A stretch of DNA of 64,000 nucleotides, taken from the NCBI RefSeq assembly GCF_019097595.1, contig NC_080734.1, positions 6,046,892 through 6,110,891 on the forward strand, in the 5' to 3' direction. The notes under the pieces were generated by a model that was not told where the DNA came from, searched no databases, and was given only the letters and a program-made list of their open reading frames with translations. Below are positions 35,401 to 48,562 of the stretch, piece after piece. The DNA is from Hemibagrus wyckioides. Taxonomy: Eukaryota; Chordata; Actinopteri; Siluriformes; Bagridae. Position 1 is the first letter of the stretch. The number at the start of each line of letters is the position of its first letter. A program made the translations under genes and the position numbers.

Positions 35401-36468
35401 AAAAAAAATAAATAATAAATAAAAAAATATGGTATCCAAGAACCTATTTATATCCATAAAAATTACATTATATTAAATTATTTTTTTTAAAAACTCTTGC
35501 ATATTTTATGTGCCCGATTCCAAATGGCCAGCATGCGCTGAATATTATTGTTCCCTCTCCCCCACAAAATGTAAAATGAATCTGTTGTGCTACTTATTAT
35601 GAAGCAATAAACATTTCACTTCCCCTGTAACATCATTTAATCTCAGCACTGTAAGCCGTATTATATAATTGAAAAATATTGATGAAGCAAGCCATCAAAA
35701 ATGAATGCTGGTCAAGTTTTTCACATCTCTAGTCTAATGCTGAGTTCTGTGAAGGAAGAGAATTAAATATGTTTCTGCTGACATCCTCTAAAGCCCTGAA
35801 AATGAGAAAAAGTTTTTTGTCAGTTGACAAAAAAAAAAAAATCCAAATAATCTAAAATATTAATGCATAATACAAAAGTGGACACTAATATTACAATAAT
35901 GGATAATTAAACACCATCCTGAAATTCATAACATCTTCAACTGCAGATAAGTCAAACAACCAGGCAATTAAAAAAAAAAAACCTCCCATAAAAGCTGAGT
36001 GTGTCCATAGTGCTGGACTGTAAAGGGAAAATGCAGCACTTCTCTGGAGCTGAGCTGAAAATCTGCAGCATGATGAAGGGCGATTTGAGATATGGTTGGC
36101 TAACCAAGCGCTGAGTCTAAGCCTCGCTCTGAATGATTTATAACCTGCACTGTTGTGCTCACCTGAGCCTCCAGTCTCACAGGTACCCAAAGTTCTCCAT
36201 GTACCTTTATCTAGAACTGGAGAACAGATCATTTACATCGGATTTGAATATTGAGCTGCTGCACAAATATGACATGACCCCGAAGTTTTACAAATGCAAC
36301 CATGTCATGAGGAACGCAAACAGATTCATAAGCAGGGTTGGTGCTATGAGGATTTCCTGGATTCTGTTCAGATAAATGAGAAAGTAATTTGTGTGGAACT
36401 TGCTTTAATAGAGTTCAGTGCATGGTGGCCTGGGAAAACCCTTTACACAGTGAAACGCTTACCTTTTC

Positions 36469-36470
<2 letters not shown>
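35401..36470. other. Non-coding stretch, possible conserved element at 35520-35800
   Basis: A runs at 35401-35408 and 35829-35841. The interval 35520-35800 is repeat-free with phrases such as 'gctgaatattattgttcc' and 'gaagcaataaacatttc'. A 113-codon minus-strand frame at 35891-36232 has no recognised domain. Confidence 0.3.

Positions 36471-36507
<37 letters not shown>
36471..36507. repeat. (TA)n microsatellite
   Basis: About 18 TA units. Confidence 0.95.
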
Positions 36508-36510
<3 letters not shown>

Positions 36511-36684
36511 CTTAAAACTATAAACTTTCTTGAACTGAAATATGATTTTTATGTACAGTTTAAAGTAAGAAAAAGACCTTTGAAACACAGAGGAAACAAA
36601 GCATTTTTGCTTGTCCATATGAATTATAACAAGCATAAAACAACATTTATAAAAATGCGTAAATTGTATCGCATTCGAATCCTA

Positions 36685-36760
36685 CAACATTCACTCACTC
36701 CTGTTACCTGAACATATTCAGCCCCTTAAAACATTTGCAATGTTCTACAAGTTGACGGAG
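36685..36760. repeat. Short dispersed repeat (family P), copy 1
   Basis: 'cactcactcctgttacctg' and 'aacatattcagccccttaaa' match 50052-50100 ('cactcaaccctgttacctg', 'aacacattaacccttatgaa'). The class is unknown. Confidence 0.45.
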
Positions 36761-37924
36761 CGCTGCGTCGTCCAAATTGTGAAGAAAAGCTTTAACACAT
36801 TGCTTTTTCTTTATTTTTAATAAAATTGCGAGGAAGGTTGATTCGGAGGGCAAAAGCCAAAATATTGATGGAAAGCAAAAAGGATTCAAAAGAATTGTGC
36901 ATTTGATCTGATAACAGCCTTTTATGAATTTGCTATTTTTGTTTATTTATTTATTTTATTTTTTAAAACACACACAGTTACTCATTCATTTGCATGAACG
37001 TGAACAAAAGAAGCAAAGTTCATTTTAAGAAATGATACAAATGCTAATTTTAAGAAATGATAAAAAACCTCAAGCAGTGACAAACGATGATGCTCCCACC
37101 ACCATGCTTCACAGCTGGCATGAGGATTTGATTTACTTCTTAAATAATGAAAAACACCTTTTCTTATACACTTACTTTACGTTTTTTGTGCATTATCCAG
37201 ATCATTTCAGAAATTGTGGAAAAAACAGTCAAACAGTCAGCTTAGGATAGATACTAGATGCTTGATAATCCTAGGAAACTCTGTGTAAAATGAAATATGC
37301 AATTTCTTTCCTTTTTTGTTTATTTTTTTAAATGAATCCAGTTTGTTTTTTTATGCAGTTAATACTTGGTTAAAGCTGTTGATTTTTTATTTATTTATTT
37401 TATTTTTTAATTTATTACTTCCACCTGCTGCTCATTTACCCAGCAGCTCTGAAATCTCATTTCATTCATCACGTCAGTCGACTGTGATGATGTGAGGAGC
37501 GTGGGGTATCCAGAAGGATGGGGAATATGAGGCAACTCAAAGCAGTGCTGCTTGAAACTGAACAGAGGATGCACTGTAAAATAACATGTAATTACATATA
37601 ATAAGCTTAGACTTCTTAGTGTGTTCATAGTTCAACACAGTTTGGTGAAATCTTCGGCTTGATTGCAGTGAGGAACTGAAGTGTTGAGATTTTGGAATTC
37701 TAATGTTATAGCGTCTGTTAGGTTCTGCGATTTTAAGACATTTAGGAATAATGTTTTGATCCTTAATGTTAACCAGTAGGATTTTTTTTGTGTGCAAAAC
37801 ATTTCAAGTATGTTCATTGGCATGTAAGAAAAATAAATAAACAAATAAATAAAATTTCAATTCTTTTCAGAGGAAATTCTTTCTTTTTGATTCTTTTCCA
37901 AATCAATTCTTTGTGAAGGAAACA
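36761..37924. other. Non-coding stretch with a small Tc1 scrap
   Basis: 37087-37125 reads 'gatgctcccaccaccatgc' and 'ttcacagctggcatgagg', a scrap of antisense Tc1 transposase sequence like 31266-31345. The rest, including (TTTA)-rich pieces near 36942 and 37388, has no recognised feature. Confidence 0.4.
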
Positions 37925-37926
37925 TA

Positions 37927-38387
37927 CACAGATCAGGCATAACATTATAACCACCTGCCTAATATTATGTTGGTCCCCCTTTTGCTGCCAAAACAGCCCT
38001 GACCCATCAAGGCATTGACTCCACTAGATCCCTGAAGGTGTGCTGTGGTATCTGGCACCAAGATAGTGGCAGTCCTGTAAATTGTGAGGTCCTGTAAATC
38101 CTGTAAAGGATACTTTTGATAGATACTGACCACTGCAGACTGGGAACACCCCACAGGAACTGCAGTTTTGGAGACGCCCTGATCCAGTCGTCTAGCCATC
38201 ACAGTTTGGCCCTTCGCTCAAAGCCTTACACTTGTCCATTTTTCCTGCTTCTAACACATCAATTTTGAGGACAAAATGTTCACTTGCTGCCTAATATATC
38301 CCACCCACTAACAGGTGCCATGATGAGGAGATCATCAGTGTTATTCACGGCACCTCTCACTGGTCATAATGTTATGCCTGATCGGTG
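37927..38387 (-). mobile_element. Internally deleted Tc1-like element (family A), both ends present
   Basis: Left inverted repeat 'cacagatcaggcataacatt', right end 'aatgttatgcctgatcggtg', flanked by TA at 37925-37926 and 38388-38389. At 461 bp it lacks most of a transposase gene. On the minus strand a relic encoding 'MARRLDQGVSKTA' and 'CSQSAVVSIYQK' at about 38121-38200 is recognisable as the helix-turn-helix N-terminus of a Tc1-like transposase. A short frame continues into 'AKRGTN'-like noise and is not functional. Confidence 0.93.
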
Positions 38388-38688
38388 TATCTATGTATTT
38401 CTACAACAGTGACTAGAAATACAATTTTAAAGGTTTGCCCACACACAAACTTTTTCAACAGTACACCTAAGCAGTAACATTTTCTAACCTTCTGTACAAA
38501 CATCCGATTAAATCTAACATTCACATGATGGTTTAGTGTTGGTAATGGAAGAATATCACTGCTTTTCGGAAAAAAAAAAAAAGCTCAAGATTCTAGGACA
38601 GATGAGACAAAAGGAGTGATTGGAGGGGGATAATCAACAAACACCCACACACAAAAGAAATAAATGAATGAATAAATGAAATAAATAA

Positions 38689-38730
38689 TTAACTAACTAA
38701 CTAACTAAATAAATAAATAAATAAATAAAA
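38689..38730. repeat. (AACT)n-(AAAT)n microsatellite
   Basis: Three to four AACT units followed by about six AAAT units. Confidence 0.9.
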
Positions 38731-38826
38731 TCATTGTTTAGGGTGGCATTGAAAACCAATAATAAACAGAATCTTTTTCATACTAGGGTTAGCCAGAAAT
38801 ATTAGGTGACCAACACAGTTTTGGAA

Positions 38827-38862
38827 GAGATAAGATAAGATAAGATAAGATAAGATAAGATA

Positions 38863-38893
<31 letters not shown>

Positions 38894-38950
38894 AACTTTA
38901 TTAATCTCGAAGGAAATTATTTTGCCAGAAACTGCTTCAGATTACAAGAA
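38827..38950 (-). repeat. (GATAA)n tract joined to a retroelement 3' end
   Basis: About 13 GATAA pentamers (38827-38892) run into 'gaactttattaatctcgaag' and 'gaaattattttgcc'. Read on the minus strand this is a fish retroelement 3' terminus ending 'attaataaagttc' plus a TTATC tail, so the pentamer array is probably the expanded retroelement tail. Confidence 0.8.
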
Positions 38951-38963
38951 AAATAAATAAATA

Positions 38964-40602
<1,639 letters not shown>

Positions 40603-40614
40603 ACACACAGACAC

Positions 40615-40645
<31 letters not shown>
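40603..40645. repeat. (CAGA)n microsatellite
   Basis: About nine CAGA units with CACA interruptions at both ends. Confidence 0.93.
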
Positions 40646-40991
40646 CATCACAAGCAGCTTGTCTGCTAATTGGGAATGCTAGCATGCTGTTTTCCATCAA
40701 AGATGTTTTGAAGTCTCCTCTGTTAGACATATTGGAGAAGGTATTCACTTTCTGACTGTCATTAATCAGGGTTTAGTGGCTAAAATGTTTTCCCAATCAG
40801 GATTGTAGAACACTTGTAAGACTAGTCATCCTGTCATATTTCTTAGTTAATAACCAGGTAACAAGGGTATGAGCAGGGGTAGATACGGGCTGCCTGAGGG
40901 GTAAGGAAAAATTTCCTGCTACATGGAGTAGGAAGGAATAACAGAGGAAGGCATTAAGTCTATAATAGTAAATACAGGAGCATTATGAAGG
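40646..40991. other. Unannotated non-coding stretch
   Basis: No feature recognised. Confidence 0.4.
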
Positions 40992-41146
<155 letters not shown>

Positions 41147-41279
41147 CACATACATATACACATACATATACATATATATAACTGTCACCTCAGGGTGACA
41201 GTGGGATAAATTTGTAGTGTTTTCTATATTTTTGTAGGAAGCATCAGGATCATCAGGATCTTGTGCTCTTCCTGGATAA

Positions 41280-41885
41280 ATCATATTGGGGTCCATTTCC
41301 TTGCATATTGCTAATCTGACACGGTCATGTCAGTTTCTCCTGTACAATATCAGAAGGATTCATCCATTTCTATCCACACAGGCCACTACTCCACACAGTC
41401 TGTGTCATTTCGAACCTGGGCTACTGCACCTCGCTCCTGGCAGGTTTACCTCTAAGCAGCATTCGACATCTGCATATGATCCAAAATGCAGAAGAATGAC
41501 TTGTTTTCAACCTTCTGATGCTCTTCAACACCACCCCATTGGTGCGCTTCCTCGAATCATCAATCTGCATCGGATTTAACACTTTGATGCTTGCCTACAA
41601 AACCAAAAATGGACCAGCAGCCACTTACCAACTCTCAGTGTACAAGGAAGACTTGCATCTTGACTCTTCTCTGTTCTGGCATCTAGGTGGTGGAAGGAAA
41701 TTCACTGGCTGTCTTCAAATGACAGGTGAAGACCTAACTCTTCCTGAAACACTTAAACTAGCAGTTTTATTCATTTATTTTTTATTTTTTTTTAAAAAAG
41801 AAGTTTGTGTGCTTTTCTCGCTGTTTTTCCTTTCCAGTATTGGTATTGATTGATAGACTCGCCCTGGATAAGAGCATCTGGGAAA
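41280..41885 (+). mobile_element. LINE (CR1/L2-like) 3' end with reverse-transcriptase relic
   Basis: The + strand keeps coding traces of the end of a non-LTR retrotransposon polymerase in shifting frames: 'tactgcacctcgctcctgg' (the YCTSLLAGL-type motif), 'gatccaaaatgcag' (IQNAE), and 'ttaacactttgatgcttgcc' then 'tacaaaacc' (LMLAYKT). It ends with 'gccctggataagagcatctg', a LINE/SINE shared tail. Several stops and frameshifts are present and the element is 5'-truncated. The clade is judged from motif memory; L2, CR1 and Rex-type elements all carry similar ends. Confidence 0.75.
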
Positions 41886-42160
41886 TCTCTATAGGGCACT
41901 ACATCACATACAGTCCAAGAGGACAGTAGCACACATCCATTGGTGGATCTCATTTTATATTTATTAAGCTATTGATTTGTTTTATGGTTGTGGAAAGTTT
42001 CTGCTTTACCTCTGTCTGTTCTACAGTGCTGACACTGGAGACTCCTTTATCTTAATAAGATCGTATCTTAACAATATTCCAATGATTAAACATTCTTTAC
42101 ATTTTCTATATAATTAGGTTTGTAATTATGTGGAACGTCCACCATACCAGTGGTGAATTA
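41886..42160. other. Unannotated spacer
   Basis: No feature recognised. Confidence 0.4.
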
Positions 42161-42286
42161 GCTGTTACTATAGAAACAATTCAAAAAACCTTCTGGCCAA
42201 TCAGATTCCAGAATTTTTAATAGCACTGAGGTATAATTATGTATTTGCTTCATCTTGTAGTTTCCAAAAGCGTTTCTAAAACAGCT
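42161..42286. mobile_element. Possible miniature inverted-repeat element (family M1), copy 1
   Basis: 'gctgttactatagaaacaat' at the left and a worn inverse 'gcgtttctaaaacagc' at the right enclose 'ccaatcagattccagaat', 'agcactgaggtataatt' and 'gtatttgcttcatcttgtag'. The inner part is repeated at 44180-44252. About 125 bp with no coding capacity. Confidence 0.5.
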
Positions 42287-42309
42287 TTGGGAGCTTGTAA
42301 ATCACTGAA

Positions 42310-42545
42310 AGAGATAAATTGAGAAACTGTTAAGGAAGAGAAATTTGTTAAAAGAGAGAAATTGAGAAGATAATGTTAAGATACAGACATTGAGAAATTG
42401 TTATAAGACAGAAATTGAGAAATTGTTAATAGAGAGAAATAAAAAAAATGGGTAGAAGAGAGGAATTTAAAAATTGTTAAAAGAGCGAAACTGAGAAATT
42501 GTTAAAAGAGAGAAATTAAAAAAATTGTTAAGAGAGAAATTTTCT
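42310..42545. repeat. Degenerate ~25-bp tandem array
   Basis: About nine imperfect units of the type 'attgttaaaagagagaaa' with 'ttgaga'. Purine-rich on the + strand. Confidence 0.85.
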
Positions 42546-42633
42546 TTTTATAGAGAAATACAGAAATAGCTCTTAAATTTCTGCCTTTACTCGCTGCATT
42601 ATGAATTGTTTGACATGTTTCTCTAATGGTCCA

Positions 42634-42840
42634 CAGAGTTGTATCTTCCTTTACATTTTCAATGTTTCACCCTGAAAGAAAAATCCTTCTGAGCGATTAC
42701 CGAGCACAGTAAGAGAAAATGAACTGAAGACAGGCTTAAATACATTTTTTCCAAACCATTTACAGATTTGTTTGTGGTTCACGTGCACACAAACAACTTA
42801 CATAACCCACAGGATAAATATATGCTGGTGAATCATGTTA
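42634..42840. repeat. Local duplicate B, copy 1
   Basis: 'agagttgtatcttcctttac', 'cctgaaagaaaaatccttct' and 'acagatttgtttgtggttca' match 43654-43870 in the same orientation at an offset of about 1020 bp. Confidence 0.85.
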
Positions 42841-43129
42841 ATCATTTGAAAACCACGCAACAAAAGTTCAACGTGACACCATAGCTTGCTTGTTGGTGAA
42901 AACAACGACTATTTCCCCAAACTGCACCATCCAGGTAAAGAGGAAAAATCATTATAACGAGTGCTTCCTGAGAGATATGCGAAGCCACCAATTTCGACCA
43001 TTCCAGAAATGGAATTATTTCATGAGTAAATCAGTCTAACCTTAACCACTTACATTTTCTTGCAAGTTGGCTCATGCAAACTTTGCAATCATGAGGCCAA
43101 CGCTGTCCTGATTGCAGTTCCTAAGTCTC

Positions 43130-43440
43130 ATTTTGTAATCTCGGGGTTGCAGCTGCCTCGAGTCCAGTAGTGAAAGGCCACGCCAGCCACTCCACGGCGT
43201 CTGAATGGGAGTGTGTGCTCTCCACTCTCCACTTCTCCAGATCTGTGATTAGTTTTTGGATTGCTATTCAGTTAATGTGGTGGCCCAGCTGTTCGGGGTT
43301 TTTAAGTAATTACAGCTTCAGCTGGAGTTCAGGCGTGCAACATTAACCTCCTATAGATTCAGCCCAAACCTGCTGACCTCTCCCACACTTTGCTAGCGTG
43401 ACGTCTGGATAATCACAGTGATTTAGAGGAAGTCTATAAG
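43130..43440. other. Candidate conserved non-coding element
   Basis: Unique, GC-richer than the surroundings, no simple repeats, no open frame of note. It has E-box CAGCTG at about 43289, a TAATTAC core at about 43307, 'gctgcctcgagtcc', and 'cttcagctggagttc'. The position between repeats B1 and B2 means it survived a repeat-rich neighbourhood. Suggestion only. Confidence 0.3.
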
Positions 43441-43653
43441 TTTTAATTCACCTGTGCTGATTGTCTATGTCTACTAGGTGAAAGGTGAAATAATTGTAGG
43501 GGCTTTGTAGTAATATATTTGAAAGTAGATAGGCAAAAGAAGTGCAATTCTTAGCTACATTATCTGCAGACCAGCGGTCAGTTTGCTGTAATTTTGGCGG
43601 TGTGAAGTTGATCATAAAACATACACAAACATTGAGATATACATACACTGAAA

Positions 43654-43870
43654 TAGAGTTGTATCTTATTTTACATTCCCAATGTTTTAACCTGAAAGAA
43701 AAATCCTTGTGAGAGATCACCGAGCACAGAAGGTACTTGAATTAATTGAAGATAGGCTTAGATAAAATTCTCCCAAACCTTTTACAGATTTGTTTGTGGT
43801 CCATGTACAGGTGCACACACACACACACACACATAGACACACACACAATAAATTCATGCTGGCGGTCTGC
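43654..43870. repeat. Local duplicate B, copy 2, with CA tract
   Basis: Same order of phrases as 42634-42840, extended by a (CA)n tract at 43813-43848 where copy 1 has only 'gtgcacacaaac'. The 95-codon + frame at 43746-44033 crosses the duplicate and has no domain. Confidence 0.85.
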
Positions 43871-44148
43871 ATCAGATTGCGTCATTACTAAATTATTGCA
43901 AATAGACAAAATGACAAAATATTCTTTTTGGTCAAAAGTCTGTTTTTCTGCCTTTAATATCCTCCAGCACCTCCACTTTAATTTAAAAATTAAAAACAAA
44001 GTAAGTAGAAAAGGGGGAGGCCAAGTGACATAAATGATATAAATGCCTAAATAACACGATACAAATGAGAAGGGCAGTTCAGAAATAGGTGGATAGAAAT
44101 CAGCATAAAAATCCTAATATCATACATAAGTCAAAATCTTGACATTCC

Positions 44149-44275
44149 ACTGTCATATAGAAGTGACCCCAGACTTTGGACCAATCCGATTCCAGAATTC
44201 AGTAGCACTGAGGTATAATTGTGTATTTGCTTCATCATGTAGTGTCCAAAATTTTTTTCCAAGTGACTTTGCTTT
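44149..44275. mobile_element. Possible miniature inverted-repeat element (family M1), copy 2
   Basis: 'ccaatccgattccagaattc', 'agcactgaggtataattg' and 'gtatttgcttcatcatgtag' match copy 1 at 42199-42260. The left end 'ctgtcatatagaag' is a worn version of copy 1's terminus. Confidence 0.5.
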
Positions 44276-44491
44276 GTTAAACTGTATTTTCTGAAGATGT
44301 AAAACAGAGACCATCTCCATGGTGGAGGAGTAGATTTCCATTCCCTCTGTATAATTCTCTTAGCCACCACCATGCCCAGAATTAACAGCAATATACAAAT
44401 AATAAGGCAAAGATAAAACTCTATCATCAACCAAAGACGGCCAATTCCATTTCAGGTAAGAAAATGTGATCAGTGATCGGACCACTCGACT

Positions 44492-44590
44492 GCCACCGAT
44501 GGGACCGTGAGGGTGAGCCCTTAACCCTTAACTGTTCAGTTTTACAAACGAGATAAATGTAAGCGACTTTGGCTAAATGCCGTAGATGTA
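44492..44590 (+). repeat. SINE body/tail fragment
   Basis: 'gagcccttaacccttaactg', 'ttcagttttacaaacgagat' and 'aaatgtaagcgactttggct' correspond to the body and tail of tRNA-derived SINEs as at 8018-8226. The tRNA-like head is missing. Confidence 0.65.
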
Positions 44591-44624
44591 GCAGCGTGGC
44601 TCTGACAACATTTTCACCACTAAC

Positions 44625-44720
44625 AAGAATGACAGGGTTATTATGCTCTTTTTATAATACATCATTGTTTCTATAGTAACAGCACACACACAGGGATTTG
44701 TAAGATAGACCCTGATCGTG
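44625..44720. repeat. Short dispersed repeat motif (family M2), inverted copy
   Basis: 'attgtttctatagtaacagc' at 44664-44683 is the reverse complement of the 28514-28533 word, with shared flanks. Confidence 0.5.
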
Positions 44721-44944
44721 ATGTGTAAGGAGCCGGTTAAAACAGGGATGTAACAACATTCAGTCTGCCTTTAGGTGTAAAATCTTATCTCAATTTTATC
44801 ATCTCGCACAGTTGTGTTGTAAAGAGCAATTATTTGAGCTACAATCTCCCCTTCCTCTCAGGTTCAACAAATCTGTCCGTTCTCCTTTGGTCTCTCTCGT
44901 TAACAAGGTGTCCACACTTTTGTTGATGTTTTTTTTCCCCTTAC

Positions 44945-45102
44945 AACATTCTCTAGTGTGACCTTATTGATGGTTATCTGGGAAAATCCAAGCAGATCAG
45001 CAGTGCCATGGTCACTGAGATCACCTATTTTTCCCCAATGGAATTCAAAGGAATGAACAGATGTACAGGGTTTCTAATAAATTGGCCACTTTGTGTATAT
45101 GT
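44945..45102. mobile_element. Fragment of a Tc1-like non-autonomous repeat (family F)
   Basis: 'gggaaaatccaagcagatca', 'gcagtgccatggtcactgag', 'atcacctatttttccccaat' and the terminal phrase 'gtacagggtttctaataaat' followed by 'tggccact' match a common fish repeat whose end is usually GTACAGG..CCTAATAAAGTG. The upstream end is not visible. Confidence 0.55.
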
Positions 45103-46557
45103 ATATAAGCAAATGTGAAAATGTAAGTTTTCCCAGTTTGCCATACAATTATTGAGTCATTATTTATGGATCGCATTTCATGCTCTCTGAAATGATGCAC
45201 ACACATACACACACACATACACACACACACACACACAGTGAAGTTAATTTCCCTGAGGCTTGCGCTTCTCATGTCTTCATTTTGATTTGAAAGCTGTGTC
45301 TATTCTTCATTAAGCCTCATTGAGAACCCAATAAAAGAAGCAAACTTATGAGTCAATCCATCCAACAGAGATGCATTATTAGTCTATTATCACAACTAAA
45401 ACCCAATCTCCGCACGGGTGCCACATGAGAGCGGGTGAAATATTAGACAGAAGCTGCAACTCACTTGGGGGTGGAACAGAAACATGAGGCAATGAATTGC
45501 TTCCTACTCAGGCTCTAATTGGAGGAGAGAAACCATCGAGTTGAAGTTTTTCATACAGCACAGCCTTCTGAGATGCCTTCAGCTGACTGTTTTTTGAAGA
45601 CCACTGTCCTAGATATACCATTATCTGTGTCAGTATTGCACAAGTGATTTAGCGAGAAAACTTTGCTGACAAGCTGGTATTGAATTGTGGATGTTGAATT
45701 GGAATGTTGACCCATCAAGTGACATTTCAATGGGATTAATCCTCATTAGTTCCTGGTTTACAGAAAAATGTCCGATTCTAGATCAGCTCCAGGACCTAAA
45801 TGAAGCCTTTTCTAATTTACAAAATGTATAAAGCTAGAATGTGTAAGCTAGGCAGGTTGTTTAATAGCATAAATATTAAAATCATCAATGTAGTCTACGC
45901 TTCCAGGCTTTCTGAATCAAACAATCCAGTTTGCCATCTAACAAATTCTCACACAGGACCGTTTGTATTCTTTCTGTCTGTCACTTTCCATTACTTACCT
46001 CCGAGTTAACTCTGAGTTTCTCTGGAGGCGACTTGATATAGACGAGTTCTGAAATACTGCCTGAAATCTAAAGAAATAAAGACAGACATCTCTCATTTTA
46101 TGTTATCTTATCATGCTGGTTTTCTTTCTCAAGTGAACTAGCGGGCGAAAAACATCGAGCTTGTTTCAATGCACACCCAAACACAATCATGACTTTCCCA
46201 AACACCCAAATATAGCCAAGGTTTATTATTTTTTAAACTGCTAAAACACTACAGGCCATGTATCTGTGGCTGAATCTCAAATGTCTTTCTGCACTATGTG
46301 TGAGGGCACTAGGTAGGGTATTCAGGTATTATATCCATTTAGTGCACAAATATAGTGAATATTAATTCGCCTGCTTGACCAGTTGATGGTCTGCACCGTT
46401 TCAGCTTCATCCTCAGGCAAATAAGTATGAAGCTCATAAGACAAATAAAAAGCAGTCATTAATATGAATTTACATGATTTATATCCACCGTTCAATCCTT
46501 TACCCGAATTTGTTTATATTTAAATAGGATAAACTACATTTTTTAGAAAATGCATTA
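45103..46557. other. Non-coding stretch, (CA)n tract and possible conserved element
   Basis: A CA/CATA tract at 45198-45237. The interval 45245-45560 is unique and repeat-free ('ttaagcctcattgagaaccc', 'tgcattattagtctattatc', 'ctctaattggaggag') and could be a conserved non-coding element. No gene recognised in the remainder. Confidence 0.3.
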
Positions 46558-47035
46558 TGTATATGGACAAAACGATGTGCACCCCTGACCATCACACCTA
46601 TGTGGTTCTTCTCCAAACTGATGCCACAAAGTTGGAAGCACACAATTGAACTAAAAGACACAAACATTGTTCCAGCATGACAATGTTCCTATGCACAAAG
46701 CACAGAGCTCCAGGAAGGCATGGTAGGGAGGTTAAGGTTGGAAGAACTCGAGTGTTCTGCACTGAGCCCTGACTCTGACTCAACCCCATTGAACACCTCT
46801 GGAATGAACTGAAACACTGACTGAACCCCAGACCTCCTCACTCTTGCAACATCAGTGTCTGATCTCCCTAATGCTCTTGTAGCTGAATGATCACTAATCC
46901 CCACAGTCACGTTCCAACATCTAATGGAAAAGCCTTCCCAGATGAATGGAGGTAAAATCTGGAACAGGATGTTCAATGGACATGTATAGGTGTGACGATC
47001 AGGTGTCTAAATATTTAGGAATAAATTGTAGCATA
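46558..47035 (+). mobile_element. Internally deleted Tc1-like element (family B)
   Basis: The left part 'tatatggacaaaacgatgtg' and 'cccctgaccatcacacctat' and the right part 'gtgtgacgatcaggtgtcta' are family B termini. The middle keeps transposase-gene scraps on +: 'gttccagcatgacaatgtt' (around the second catalytic aspartate), 'ctcaaccccattgaacacct' (NPIEHL, the catalytic glutamate region) and 'ggaatgaactg'. Deletions and stops break the frame. Compared with 22049-22513 it has lost a further internal piece on the left. Confidence 0.85.
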
Positions 47036-47409
47036 AAAAAATCACTGCACAAGCAAGAAATTCAGATCACGCATGAACTGGAGTGATGAAGCTGAGGTGG
47101 AGGAACTGTCAAAGCCAGATTTAACACTCCATGCTGAAAGTGTTTACATTTGGTACACATTTGGGCTACACCCACTTTGTTAAAACAGAAATTGATATTT
47201 GGTGCATAGTACAAACAGATCGTACATTCTTAAACTCACCTCTAAGTGCTTTATTGTCGTCATGATTGTGGTGGAGTCTATACTGGGAACCCAGTTCCCA
47301 GTGTATACTGGGAACACTGGGCATGACACAGGAATTCACCTTGTATGGGATATGATGGTGCATCACAGGGAACATAGACACACTTTGGCAATTAAATCTC
47401 ACCAATCCA
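47036..47409. other. Unannotated non-coding stretch
   Basis: Includes a direct repeat of 'tactgggaaca' and 'cccagt' words at 47280-47320. No gene recognised. Confidence 0.4.
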
Positions 47410-47508
47410 CCTACTGTGAACCCCGAAGAAACCCTGAGGAATCTGATGAGGAATCCCCTGAGGAACCTGGTGAGGAATCCCCTAAGGAACCCCCTGAGGA
47501 TATGGACA
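47410..47508 (+). repeat. Short array of GAGGAA-CCCCCT-type units
   Basis: Imperfect units of about 15-24 bp ('ctgaggaacctggtgagg', 'aatcccctaaggaaccccct'). The period keeps a frame open at 47199-47513 whose end is E/P-rich (EESPEEPGEESPKEP). A fortuitous frame is the simpler reading because the upstream part has no recognisable protein. Confidence 0.7.
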
Positions 47509-48515
47509 TGTGAAACACTTAAACACTAAAATGCCACTTGACTAGACACACACTTGCAGTAATAATTAAGGAAGAGGCAAGTAAATGGGCCTGAAAACTG
47601 GAAGCAAATTGGAGTGCAAATCTCTGCAGTGATTTATCCGAGTGATATGCCAGATTGTATATCTCTTCGCAAGTGTTTTAACAGAAGTTTGGTGCTGCAA
47701 GCAACCCTGCTGTTACAGTCACCTTGAATCTCTAGCATCTGCTGTGTTCTGATGCTTGCTAAGTATTTCATTCTTTTTTTCCCCCCAACTCACACAGGAT
47801 TCTCTCAGCACAGATGGGAGTTTTTAAAAACCTCATTGTCTGACTTACATTTGCTCTGTATTGTTTTCCGTTCACCCGAAGTGAGCGCTTATTATAAGCC
47901 ATGCATGCTTCTTCCTCATCTACATTTACATACGTGTATCGGTAGAGAAGAGGGAAGTCGTTTACAGCTCATGAAGCTAGAAATGAAGCTGAGGAGAAAC
48001 AGCAACAGCGGCGAGTAAAAGGGGACGAGTGAAATGATATTTTCAGATTTGATCCTTCTCATATGAGGAGAAGAAACTTAATCCTCTTGTAGCTCTGGCT
48101 GTTGTACAAGGCTTAAAAGATGCGTGATGAGAAACTACAGGGAGCAGGGGAACTGTAGAAGATGCTGAGTGATTTTAAATCAATGATTTGGAGATGATTT
48201 GTGGTGTTTCCAAAAAGATCAGGTATAGTTATCATATTACATGAAGTTCATCATTCAGTTTAACAAAACGACCAGTTTCCTCATAAACCAATTCTTTATT
48301 CTCAGCCTTGAAAAGAAGGAACTGGTTCATACTGTAAATCTTTTGGTAACTTAATATTATCAGAAGGTTTTTAATGTCACATCACATTTTATCATTAGAT
48401 CGATTGAAAAAATAAATAAATTTAGCAATTTTTTAGAGCTTTATTTATAATTTTTAATAAAAAAACATTTACTATTATTCCTACATAAGTATAAAGTAGC
48501 ATATATTGAGTTTAT

Positions 48516-48517
<2 letters not shown>
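47509..48517. other. Unannotated non-coding stretch
   Basis: About 1 kb, no gene or repeat recognised; an 88-codon frame at 47752-48018 has no domain. Confidence 0.4.

Positions 48518-48562
<45 letters not shown>
48518..48562. repeat. (ATT)n microsatellite
   Basis: About 15 ATT units; shorter ACT and AAT runs follow at 48607-48632. Confidence 0.95.

Noticed and set aside
35891..36232. 113-codon minus-strand frame
   Set aside because: No domain, ordinary composition for chance, and no supporting gene structure.
43746..44033. 95-codon plus-strand frame
   Set aside because: Spans the CA tract and duplicate B, with no domain.
47199..47513. 104-codon frame with an acidic, proline-rich end
   Set aside because: The E/P-rich part is encoded by a small repeat array and the upstream part is not protein-like.
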